64,000 nt of DNA from Leptodontidium sp. MPI-SDFR-AT-0119 (lineage: Eukaryota; Ascomycota; Leotiomycetes; Helotiales; Leptodontidiaceae): positions 1,674,001 through 1,738,000 of the forward strand of contig JAHLEZ010000007.1 of NCBI GenBank assembly GCA_020726505.1, in the 5' to 3' direction. Shown one piece after another: positions 33,744 through 44,314 of the stretch (position 1 is the stretch's first letter; the number at the start of each line of letters is the position of its first letter). The notes below the pieces were generated by a model. The model ran no database searches. It was not told the DNA's origin and was given only the letters and a program-made list of their open reading frames with translations. A program made the translations under genes and the position numbers.

Positions 33744-35704
33744 CCTCGCTTAGCGAGCAAAGGGGAAGCTTGGCACTTAAAGAACTTCCGGCGAGCTTTC
33801 ATTTAATCACTAGAATTCCTCAAGCACCCGGAGGATTTTGGGTAGATAAAATGATGCGCAGAAAAATAAATCAATCAGCTGGCAAACCATCCTTCGCAAT
33901 AGGGTTGAGGAGCATGTACTCATTTTCGCGAGCTAGGGCATGTCAATCATTACCGTCACCTTATTTCTTGATCAAAGGGTGTGGGTTAGGCACGGGATGT
34001 TTCGCACAATTTAGAGATACAGCAAAAGAATTTTGGAGACATATTGAGTATCAGTTGGCAACAGAAGTAGAAACCACAACAACCCCAAAGATCTGACACC
34101 TTGTGTCAACCCACCCTAGAACTGAACAGGGCTTCCTGAAAACATTTGGCTGTAAAGTACCTGTGTGAAAAATTATATTCTTCCTCTTACATGGGATCTA
34201 GAAAATCTCCAGTCATAGGTACGTCTCATCAAGGTCGGCATTGGAGATACTCAAGGTGTTGCTACCTCCCACTTACCTTATATACTTTCTTGCTCAAGTT
34301 TTTGAAAGGAGGCTATAGTTTTGACTTACTTGTTCTGGATGTAGTTGAATGCTCATAGAATTGGGTGAATTTACCCACTTGGATGAAGAAGCTTGGGAAG
34401 GTGACCGATCTTTTATGTCGGATTTGCAATGCTTTAAACAATTGATTAGTGCAATTCACGTCCTCGTCTTCAAATAATGCAGAATTACCTATATCGGCCA
34501 ACTAAGCATACCCTCTAGGTTCCTTAGAAAAATACCATGGCACTCCCAACCCCTGTATGAGATACTCGTGTGCTGCAAACACTCCAATCAGGGATCTGCT
34601 TTGAAGAGAGCACAGAATCAGGTAATCCCATAAGTCTTATCTCAGCTTGATTTATGGGATCCAGATTTCGAGAAGGGCTTGACACATAGAAAATCCCCTG
34701 CTCTCGGCAACAGATGAGTAAACGACAACAGAAACAAGCCAAGTTCTCTCCATCCATAAAAGAAAAAGAAAATAGGCTCTGAAGCCTAGGGGTTTGACGC
34801 ACCTGGGAGTTAGGAACGATGAGAACTATCACATGTCTCCCGTTCAAAATTGTCTGGGGCCTCCCGGCCGGCTCTCAACACTGCCCACCTCCCACATCGC
34901 GCGAAGCCATTTCTACTAACTATTCTATGCAGAAGAAAGCAAGTATGCTCAGCTATGCTCTTTAAATAGAGAGTTTCAACCTCGGTGAATGACTTGTGTT
35001 CAACAAGCAAAATGAATCGAGTACCCAAGTAGTGAAGTGGGAAACGAGCACCATTCACCCTCCACATCCTAGGCTAATTTGAGAAGTGATCACCCCGCCC
35101 CGCCCCCCTCTTCTTCTCTCGTAGCGTTAGCTTTCTGGAGTATAAAAGCACTGGGACTGGAGAGTGTCATGAACTATAGATTCATATCGAGTTTAGAGGC
35201 AGGGGATACAACTTTGGGGTCATCCAAGCTTGCAGGTACTCCTGATTTTCTGGAAAGTTCAGCTCCTCGTTTTTGAAAAGGGTCTCCTTAATTTTGGTTT
35301 CTTGTGGAACGTCACAGTTTACGAAAGTCGTTCTAGTGAGTGTGAGGGTGCAAAGTTCTAGTCCGATGTTGTGTTGACAACCCAAACTTCAATCTACAAT
35401 GACAATAATAGGTAGGAAGATGACAACAAAACTCAAAGAAAGGAGGGCCAAGTGGTGATTAACTTCATAGCCACTTCTTCCTCGCCTTCAAATCTTCAGT
35501 TTATCACCTTCTGCATATTCCACACTCCTCACCTCGACCTCAACCCTCCTCAACAACTACAACAACTACAGAACAACAGTAGCCGCATCAGCAAACACGA
35601 CTCCTAACTCCTCGCCTCAATTATTACACTCTCACACGGCTTCCATCGTAAGATATCTCCCACTCACTCTTTCGTGAGACGAACAACTAATCTGAGCTGT
35701 TTAG
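33744..35704. other. Gene-poor stretch, no gene recognised
   Basis: Short frames on both strands have no family resemblance. A frame at 33770-34096 starts at TTG beside the transposon end and is not convincing. From about 35460 the plus strand becomes pyrimidine- and CA-rich, as in a fungal promoter and 5' UTR. A likely 5'-UTR intron runs 35648-35704 (GTAAGA, an AACTAAT branch site and TTTAG), ending directly at the ATG of the next gene. Confidence 0.45.
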
Positions 35705-36170
35705 ATGAACACTGCCAGTCCTATTCTTGAAAGAGACCAACCCTCTTCGCCCTCTTCCCAACTCTATCAGCCGCCCCGTCTGCAATACGTACAATTTCCT
35801 CACTCTCCTGTCAGAACAACAACTAATTTGCGGTGTCTAGATGACCGACAATACTCCAGTCCGAGGAGGGGCTCAAGCCTATCCACCTTCTCCACCATAC
35901 ATCACCTACCATATACAAGCTCCCGCATTCGAGATGGCAGCAGTCGACCCTTATCCAAACCCAGACCTCCAAGCAGTCATGGGCCCCCCGCTGCTTGCTA
36001 CACCTGAGCGAATCCTTCCGAGAGATCTTCTAGGGTAAGCAAAATGTTACCAACGATCGCACTACTCCTTATCACTAACATCTCACAGTCCCTGCAACCT
36101 TAGACCTGAAGAGGAAATGGAGGCGATCCTTTACGGTCAACTCTGGGGATATGGACAGGCTGGTCGATAA
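35705..36170 (+). CDS. Small Pro/Tyr-rich protein, C-terminus rewritten by a MITE
   Basis: Three exons, 35705-35788, 35841-36034 and 36089-36170, give 119 residues in phase. Introns are 52 nt (GTACAA...TCTAG) and 54 nt (GTAAGC...CACAG). The product is rich in Pro and Tyr (YPPSPPYITYHIQAP, DPYPNPDLQ) and ends PEEEMEAILYGQLWGYGQAGR. The last five codons (QAGR and TAA) lie inside a hAT-type MITE that begins at 36156. A shorter product starting at ATG 35841 is possible if the first intron is in the leader. No family recognised. The 3' half of intron 1 plus the start of exon 2 is an imperfect copy of the 5'-UTR intron end plus exon 1. Confidence 0.6.
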
Positions 36171-36633
36171 GTCAGTCTAGTTAAGCTGACTTAAGTCAGT
36201 GGGCCTTAAATTCGTAATCAGTCAGCTACTATCCCTAACCCTAACAAGTCAGTGGTTAATTGCTCAACTGATTTAGACTGTCAGTTGAGAAATTATAAGA
36301 TTTGTTAATATTTAAGTACATATTTGAGTAAATTTTAGGAACATTAAGGCCTTTTTATAAGAAGTGAAAATAATATTATTTGTTACTTTAAAGAGATTAA
36401 AAGTAAAAATACACGTTCTAACCTTTGTATATATTCCTTAAACTTCATTTGTATCGAAAATGATATATTTTTATTTTTACATCGTAAAACGTGATTTTAA
36501 GGTCACGTTTCTTTTTAATCAGTACTGATTAATATACTAAGTTAAGTCCCTCAGTTGAGGTATTATCGTCAGTCAGTCAGTCGACTAAAATAAGTCGACT
36601 GATACTGACTTAACTGACTTAATGGCCACCCTG
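36156..36633. mobile_element. hAT-type MITE, 478 bp, with 8-bp target duplication
   Basis: The termini are CAGGCTGGTC at the left and, as reverse complement, CAGGGTGGCC at the right: a hAT-like end. Both are followed inward by TAAGTCAGT repeats. GATATGGA occurs directly before (36148-36155) and directly after (36634-36641) the element, an exact 8-bp target duplication as hAT transposases make. The interior is AT-rich with no coding frame and includes a (CCCTAA)2-like stretch near 36235. It is non-autonomous; a source element is not in the window. Confidence 0.85.
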
Positions 36634-36641
36634 GATATGGA

Positions 36642-37250
36642 TACTTGGGCACTACCGTCATTGTGAAGCTCCAAATTGCATGCTAATCCTGAGCGAAGAG
36701 CTTATCATAATTGAAGTAGGAGCCTCCCAGATTTCCAGCATCTTTGACATCAATTTCTCCAGAAAGAAACATAGCGATTGGATCAGCGCAGCATCCAAAC
36801 CATCTGCCAACTGCCGTGGGCAAAAGTAAATGGTGAGGAAACTGCACGATGATGCAAGAGAGCGGAGCTGTGTATATACCATCTCGAGACTCTCATGCAT
36901 AGTACGGCTGGTTTTGATTTGGAGTAGGTGAATTCGGAGGTGGTTTTTTGTGTGAGTGAAGTTCTAACTTGGAGGGGGTGGAAGAGGTTATGTTGTGGGT
37001 AGATTTGAAACGAAGCAGGGATGAAACCCAAAGTCACAAATTGGTTATAGGACATTCATTGAGCTTGTGATTTCGAATACAGCTCTCCCTACCAGGCACT
37101 CTTCAAATAATCTTGAATGCGTACCTTAATGGTCTCGAATTCCCAGATGGTTCCAGAGCATCCAATCGCACTATCTTCAGACCCAACAATCTCAGCACAC
37201 ATATCCTCCAATCCAACAACACAACACCTCGCCCTTTATTCCCTCCCCTT
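36642..37250. other. Downstream flank, no further gene recognised
   Basis: The first bases probably encoded the original C-terminus of the small gene before the MITE inserted (TACTTGGGCACTACCG onward, stop near 36684). The rest is the 3' side of the SDR gene. Frames here are spurious. Confidence 0.45.
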
Positions 37251-38689
37251 CTACATCTTCACCTTCTCCCTAGCCACAGCCCAAGGCCCCCTCTTCGGCT
37301 CGTCAAAATCCGTACTAACACTCAACTCTCTCCACTCCTCAAGATTCTTCAACGTATCCTCACACGTCTTCTTCACAATCTCCACAGCATCGCTCCCAAT
37401 CGGGAGTCTAAGCGGGAACGGTTTACCTCTCACGAAACCCTCTCCTCGCAAGACATCTACCATCCGCGAGATGCCCAGTTTAGGATCGCCTGGCTGCAGG
37501 GAGTTAGTTAATCAGCTCGTAACTTTGCACAGAAATTTTTTCTTTTTTGGACATAATCTCAGAAATGAGAAAGTTGAGAAAATTTCAAGTGAAGGGGAAA
37601 GAAAGAAGATGATGGATGGGGAGCACAGAGAAGACATGACATACCTGATTCCCACTCATCCCCCCACTCCTCTCCATCCACCCCCTAACAAGCGGTTTAT
37701 AATCCTCCATGCCCGCCACAGCACCAACCTCGACCTTCATCTGGCTCTTTGAAAGAACAGGCGTTCTGAAATGCCCGACTTCGAAACTCACAACCTGATC
37801 AAGACAAGAAGCCCCATATCATCAGCCAAGTGAATATTTTTAAAAAAAATAAAAAATAAAAAAGGGCCATCAAGTCCCCCCTCCTCTTGAACATCCCTTC
37901 GCAGGACCACGACACAGTAGGTTCATCTCAGTTAGATAGAAGGAAAGAAAGAAGGAAAGACATAATCTCACCTTAATACCGAACCCCCTGACCTCCTCAT
38001 GAAGCGACAACGCAAACGCATTAAGAGCCTGTTTCGACACCGCGTACGGCGCGCCAGCAACGACCGTCGACCACGCGAAGATAGAATTCAGGAAGGCGAT
38101 ACGACCTGTACGACGGGCGCGGAAATGCGGGAGGAGAGCGGTCGTGACGGAGATGGCGCCGAAGAAGTTGGTGTTGAGTTGGGAGATGTACGTTTCTCTC
38201 CTAGAAGTGTCATATACATATCTATATCAGCCTTACTGTACATCTTTAATCTCACACTACCCTCTTCATTTTCTTCTTCGGATGTGTTCGACCTCCACAC
38301 TTTTTTCTAAACCTTCTCTCCTAGGTAATAATAACATAAACAGAGCAGTGCAGAGCAGTGCAAAGGATGGAAAAATATGTGAAAAAAGTAAAAAAAACTC
38401 ACGGCGTCCCCTCCACAAACCCAAGCTGTACATAACCCGCATTATTCACCAACACATCGATCTGGCCATACACGGCAATAGCCTGCTTGATTTTCTCATC
38501 GATCTCTTCTTGCGGCGCCGTCACGTCCAGATCTAAGATCGCGGCGCCGGTGTCCCCCAGATGGGCGAGTTTGGTGGACGCGTTGCGACCCGTGGCTATG
38601 ACTTTGTCGCCGCGGGAGAGGATCTCGTGGACGAATGCTGAGCCGAAGCCGGAGGAGCAGCCGGTTACTAGCCAGACTGAGGGAGACAT
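37251..38689 (-). CDS. Short-chain dehydrogenase/reductase (classical SDR)
   Basis: Four exons, 38403-38689, 37972-38200, 37645-37794 and 37251-37493, total 302 residues in phase. Introns are 202, 177 and 151 nt, with GTGAGT, GTGAGA and GTATGT donors. Landmarks are TGCSSGFG (cofactor glycine motif), LDLDVTAP, VLVNNAGYV, FLNSIFAW (catalytic Ser region) and YAVSKQALNAF (catalytic Tyr-x3-Lys). It probably binds NADP(H), to judge by the ATGRN specificity strand. The C-terminus (MVDVLRGEGFVRGKPFPLRLPIGSDAV) matches the fungal retinol/ketoacyl-reductase-like group. The substrate is unknown and no pathway neighbours are visible. The introns are longer than elsewhere in the window; the first carries low-complexity AT runs. 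Confidence 0.85.
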
Positions 38690-41600
38690 TTCCCTTTTTT
38701 TTTTTTTTTTTTTTTTGGAAGGGGGGAGGGAACTCGTGGGGGTTGGATCGAGTGAGGATGGATGGTGTTTGGGTTTGAGTGATTGTCCTGAGAGACGGAG
38801 AAAAGTTGGTGGTATTGGAGAGAATGGAGATGGAAATGAAATGTACGTGTATGTGTATGTGTATGGTCGTTTTTAGTGAGGGGTCATGGCGTTAATGTGT
38901 CTTTCTTGGTAAACGGTAAACCCAATACGCTAGAACACCACGATTCCTCCCGCTCTGTATCCTCGAAATCTAAAGTCTTACGGCCTCAAATGCGCTAAAT
39001 CAACACTACACAGTGACCGCCCACGGCACACAGTTCGGGAACGCAAAAACGAGAGGATAGAACGTCAAAAAAAATGCGGAAACCAGTGTGTATCGAGTTA
39101 GGAACGCGCTCTTGGAGGGGTGAAATGGCGGGGAGATGGACAGCTTGGTCAATGATTACTTATCATGATTGTAATCGTGATCAATTACCTAGGTAACTAT
39201 TGACCCCTCATTTGTGTGACAGGCGGGGAGCTTGAACTAGAGAAAGTTGCCGGTTTGGGATTGCGATTATATGGATGGAAATGGGTAAGCAGATGGGATT
39301 TGAAATTGTGGATATTTCTTGATTCGAAGTTGGAGGTGGGGACGATTTGAGTTGAGCTGAGATGAGATGAGATGAGTGTGAACCCGAACCCGACTTTTGC
39401 GAGGAGTCGGACATATCGGATAGGTTGCTGATAATGAGGCGTAAGTTGGCGGATTTGGTAACCGCTGAATGAAGGTCAGATTGGTGTGGATGTACTACAT
39501 AGGCGCGAATACAACAAAAGGGAAAGGCTGCCCGAACTGGATATATTTACGTGACATGGAAGGATATCCCCAGTTCGGCCGTATGTACCGATAGATATAC
39601 AGCACTTTACAAAAGCCCGTCAGCAAGACAGTGATCGGAGTGGCAAAAGATATGTACCCGATGGATGCATTTTCGCCATGAGAATGCATCTCTCGGAGAG
39701 ATATCCACTTGTAGTTTCAAGCAGCCCTAGATCCAGACTGCTGTCGTCAAAGGATGCGTCAGAAAGCCTGGAACACTTCGTAGGAAGTCCGTCTCACAAC
39801 GGCGTCTTGCGTAAGTAGGCACTCGATTAGGGTAGTTAGGTCGTGCAGCTCGCAAGTAGCTAATTTGCAAGCAATTAGTCAAGAAGGAGAAACGTCAGCT
39901 TACCCGTCCGTCCCCGTTTCCACACAGCATACATCAGCATCATCCATGACATGACATGACATGGATAGCATCGGAAACATACTCCAATCGGGAAATCACC
40001 TCGGGTTCAGACATTGTCCATTGCCGTAATGCAGGTTTCTACCGGCACTCGAGGTTGTGGGGTTGTGAGAGACAATGTTGGAGGTCTTGTGATGTGATGT
40101 CCTCGAGAGGTATTCCAAATCCCGAAAGAGGTATAGCAGTGCTGGGTTTCCTCGCCTTTGCCTGGGATAATGAGAACAAAGAATTGCAGAAGAACAAAAT
40201 CCGAGATCCCTCGGAGTTAGTTGCTTCTTGCGCATAGAGAGATAAGAAATATGAATGCGTTCCATCTCTGTGGAGAGATGGACCTGCCATGCCCCGGCGC
40301 TCGACACAAGCAATTAAGTAAGGTTACGAAGTGTGCTGCAGACTAAGCAATAGACATGGACAACTATCATAGTGATTCCAATTCAAGAGAATGCAACGAG
40401 ATGAGGCACCAGTTGGGTTTTTGACATGATCTGATCGAAATCCACACGGTCTTTACCCACCACAAGCTTTACGGCGCCTGGAACCACGATCTTGAATGCA
40501 TGACTCCGAATTAGGTTCAAGGTAAATTGCCATGGGGATATAAGGCTGACGCCAAGGACCTGCATAAGTGATGAGTGTCGAAGGGGTTAGTGAAGATCAG
40601 GTTATCAGAGATGGTGAGGGTGAGAGACTGGAATTAATGGAACAAGAGCCCCCTCACTGACTCCCGGGGTTGACATAACGCGTGCAGACTCCAAAATGCA
40701 AATACTAGGAAGAGTGATTGGAGGGACTTGAGGTTGTGTATGGTTGTGTATGCAAGAAGGCACACGGTGATGCCTCAACTAGGTCATTCAGCTCCCCAAC
40801 AAACGTACTCGTACATACAGTACACAGTCCATAAAGACCGGCAGTCTCGGTTTTAACGGCATGTACCGTCTAGACCGGCTCGATCCCGCGGGTAATAAGT
40901 GACATATTTTGTTTTTCGATCGATCGAGGGTCGAGGGAAAGAATTGCTGGCACGACATCTGCATCTGCATTTGCAGCTGATGACTGTCTCGCTCCTTTGT
41001 CTTGCAGGAAATCCACCAGGCAAAAGTCTTTGCACTGTTGAGCACTCGCTTCTTCGAAGAGTCTGACCAAAACGGATAATGCTGAGCGAGCGGCGTTGGC
41101 TGGCTGGCTGGTTGGCTCGTAACTGGCAAAGTCGGGAGCACCGGAAAGGAAATCGAAGTGTCCCCTGTGCCCATGTTAGGCGAAGATCAAATTAGTCAGA
41201 AGAAGTAGAAGGTCTCTGTACGAGTAGCTCGGCGGAGGAGAAGTTTGTAAAGCGGATATACCATTGTCTGGATGCAGTAAGGAAAACCCCGGTTTTTAGT
41301 ATCATAGACTTTTGTTGACAAGTACCATGCCGAAACGGAGACATCTCGCCGCCTCGGGCGTGAAGGTGATAGCCGCCGAGGGTATTCCGAGTTACATAAC
41401 CTCACTACCGCGCCCTGCTTAATGTTCCGTGGATCGTGGCGCGTGGGGTGGCTCATGGCCTCATGGGATGGATGGATGACCTGGCGTAAGTAACCGGGGG
41501 ATCTCATTCCTCGTTAACTCAAACAGAGTATCAAGGATCTTTTGGCAAAGTCATGAAGAAGACTCAGCACTTTCAGTAAAATTCTGAAGCTTGAAGGATG

Positions 41601-42562
41601 CCAAGAGGTCCTTTATACCCTGTAGGAGCAGTGGTGGGAGGGATAAATGGACTGACTGGAGTACCAAAGTAGGTGCAGTAGGAGCTGGTGGGAGTTAAGC
41701 ACGGCTGAGTAAGTGCTGAGAAAGCCTCCCCGTCCACAAGAGCTCGCAACGATTGGCTAATAGAAGACCTCGATTCGATATAGGCATATGATAGCGATAG
41801 GTTGGCGTCAGGGCGGGGTGGGTGGTGCGGCCGCCATGCACAATCTCGTAAGCAGCGGAGAGGAGCAAAATCCGAAGTTATATGTCAGCAACACCGAAGG
41901 GCCGTCTGAGAATGGAATGAATGGGTGTAAGGATGAAGTAAATGATTAGTTTGAGGATAACCAACGGGCCAATCGCATTGGTGCATGAGCTCCCGCAGCC
42001 ATGGAGATATATACAGTGCACAGGAAGGCGATTCTTAATAATCACGCCCGCTGGAGTTAGTTGAGTTGTTCCTGCGTTGTTGCTCTGCTTGCTTGTTGTG
42101 AATTATCCTCTTCTGGAACTACCTACCTTACTTGGTTTACGGTTCTCCTGTACGTACTGCCTGCCTGCCGTACTACTGTAAGTACCTCGTCCCACTTACA
42201 GTACCCTGTCAGGCTCTCCTCCACATTCTGGTGGTGTCCGTGCAAGCAAGCAAGCAAGCTCGCTCCAGCCGTGCCTTCCGAATCCGATTCACCCACCCAC
42301 CCACCACAGTCACGTGCACCTCGGGTTTTGAATGATTTCATCCCGCTCGCTCGCTCGCTCGCTCACTGGCCCGGCCTCATTCACTCACTGCAGATACTCA
42401 GTCAGGTATTATTACTTCTTCGCGCCCCAGTCTGCTCTGCTTTGCGCCATTCACCAACCACCGACTCCGAGACTGACTGATTGCTGCAGCCTTCGATTGA
42501 ATACCCGGTTACGACCAGCACATACTAGACGCGTCCTGCAAGCACAAGCCCAAGCAAGCAGT
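38690..42562. other. Long gene-poor region and kapC leader
   Basis: A poly-T run (about 38694-38716) abuts the SDR start. From there to about 42 kb only short frames without family resemblance occur; a GATGA tandem lies near 39357-39375. From about 42060 the plus strand is pyrimidine-rich with GCAA repeats (42241-42260) and CGCT repeats (42344-42366), as in the long promoter and 5' UTR of a regulatory gene. ATATATA lies near 42005. Confidence 0.45.
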
Positions 42563-43958
42563 ATGCAGTCCATTGCGCCGGCACCTAGTCCTCAGCAGGT
42601 ACGTCTGTCTCCATTTCTCCATTCTCTGTTCATGTCGTCTGAGTGAGCTCTCTTCACTTCACTTCCCGCCTCCCTCCCTCGCTCTCAATTCACCTGCATA
42701 CCCCCCCTTCGCCTCCTCCATATCCAGACAAGCTCGCGCCTCTTGTTTTGGTCTGGTCCCAGTAGTCGAGATCCATCAACTTATCCTCGTAATCCGAAAA
42801 GCCCTTTGTCTTCGACTTCGCCTTCTTTTTTCCCCCTCCCGTACCATACATACCATACCGCGCCGTCCACTTTCTTACCTACATCCCACACTCACTCACT
42901 CCCAACCCAACTCGAACACTCAGGAAAGCTGACTCACTTTCGCAGGACATGAATGCTGATAATGGTTTGACCCCCCTCCCTTCCCTCCCCTTCCCCCTCC
43001 TCGCCTCGCTCGCTCGCTCTAAGATACGAACGAGTAATCACCTTGACCATACCGTACCTTGTGTCCCATCTGCTGACATGATGCTCGCGCCAGATCTCCG
43101 CGCAGCTCTTGCGAATGTTATAAACCATGGTCCGGGTCCTCATGGCTACAACGACATCTCCCATCACTCCTCCAGCACAAGTCCTCACGATCACAACATC
43201 GATCCAGCTATCGGCGGTCCTGGAGGCATCATGAGCACCGGCGGAGACAGCGGAGGGGACGATAGTTTGGGCGATGGACGAAAGGGCGGAAAGCGAGAAC
43301 TCTCACAGTCGAAGCGCGCAGCGCAGAACAGAGCAGCCCAGGTATGTTTGGTGTCGGCGTCAGCGCATATTTGTTGTCCATGGCGCAAGTTGTACCTCTG
43401 AAGTTTCCGAGATGAGCTCGTCTAAACTTTTTGAATTGGTCTCTCTGCTTTGTCAATTCTCATGTCATCAACACCAGAACGCAAGCTTACGTAACCTGCC
43501 AACAGCGTGCCTTTCGTCAGCGCAAGGAAGGATATATCAAGAAGCTCGAGGAGCAGGTCCGGGATTTGCACAATCTGGAGGATAACTACAAGGCCATCCA
43601 GACCGAGAACTATTCGTTGCGCGAGTACATCATCCACCTCCAGTCCCGGCTCATCGAGTCCCAAGGCGAGTACCCGCAACCACCACCCAATGTCATTCTC
43701 AACCACCCACCACGCCATGAACAGCATCCAGAACAACATATCCAGCAACGCCATGATGCACCCGTTGCGCCCATGGCACCCATGAACCAGCTCCAGGCAT
43801 CTGCAGCTCGCAATATCGCCGCAGCTAGTCTACAATCCGGAAAGCATGCCCAGGAAAGCAGAGAGTACGAGGAGAGCAAGAGATACAAGCACACTCCCGA
43901 CGAGAGCGTTGAGCAGGAGATCCGTACCCAGCTCGGTGGTCAATCCATGGCTATGTAA
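42563..43958 (+). CDS. kapC: bZIP transcription factor KapC (Yap/AP-1 type)
   Basis: Four exons, 42563-42598, 42946-42964, 43094-43341 and 43506-43958, give 251 residues. Exon 2 has only 19 nt. The basic region spans the last intron: SKRAAQNRAAQ joined to RAFRQRKEGY, the Yap-type NxxAAQxxFR signature. A leucine-zipper-like coil (IKKLEEQVRDLHNLEDNY, SLREYIIHLQSRL) and the family-specific SQGEYPQPPPN follow. The N-terminus is short and includes LRAALANVINHGPGPHGYN and a Gly/Asp-rich linker. KapC is a conserved Pezizomycotina nuclear factor linked to stress and secondary metabolism. Exons 1 and 2 are small and rest on splice signals (GTACGT, GTTTGA; TTTCGCAG, CGCCAG); the bZIP exons are certain. 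Confidence 0.88.
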
Positions 43959-44314
43959 AAAGTCTCCTTTTTGGTAGGCATTTGGCGTTGAGGGTTTGGG
44001 CGGGCGTTTACGAACATGGCGATCACTCACGAGGGTTTGCATGCACTGTTTTCCGGAATATGGGGGGATAATAAATGGCGTTGGGGGCTTTGCTATGTTT
44101 CTTCTTTGGGCCGGGTAGACAAATACTTTCAGAGAAGAGCAGCAGGCAATGAAAGTCAATGTCTTTTTTCTATGCTCAGTGTCCCTTGCGATTTCCCAGT
44201 CCCTCACGATAAGCTTGGTTGGACAAAACACTCACAAATGAACAGCAGGCGTTCAAGGAAGCTAACGTCATCTTTTCTCTACGCTCAAGTGATCCGCTCC
44301 AACTTCCCGATCCC
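43959..44314. other. Convergent intergenic region
   Basis: 3' ends of kapC (+) and arp5 (-) face each other. Two imperfect copies of a segment (TCTATGCTCAGTG-like, then TTGCGATTTCCC; second with CTACGCTCAAGTG and AACTTCCCG) lie at about 44167-44200 and 44277-44311. Confidence 0.5.

Noticed and set aside
33770..34096. Frame of 108 residues next to the transposon
   Set aside because: It starts at TTG, has no recognisable domain and begins beside the element's end; probably chance.
36156..36633. Telomere or subtelomere, suggested by CCCTAACCCTAAC
   Set aside because: Only two units, enclosed in a MITE with its own target duplication and surrounded by housekeeping genes.
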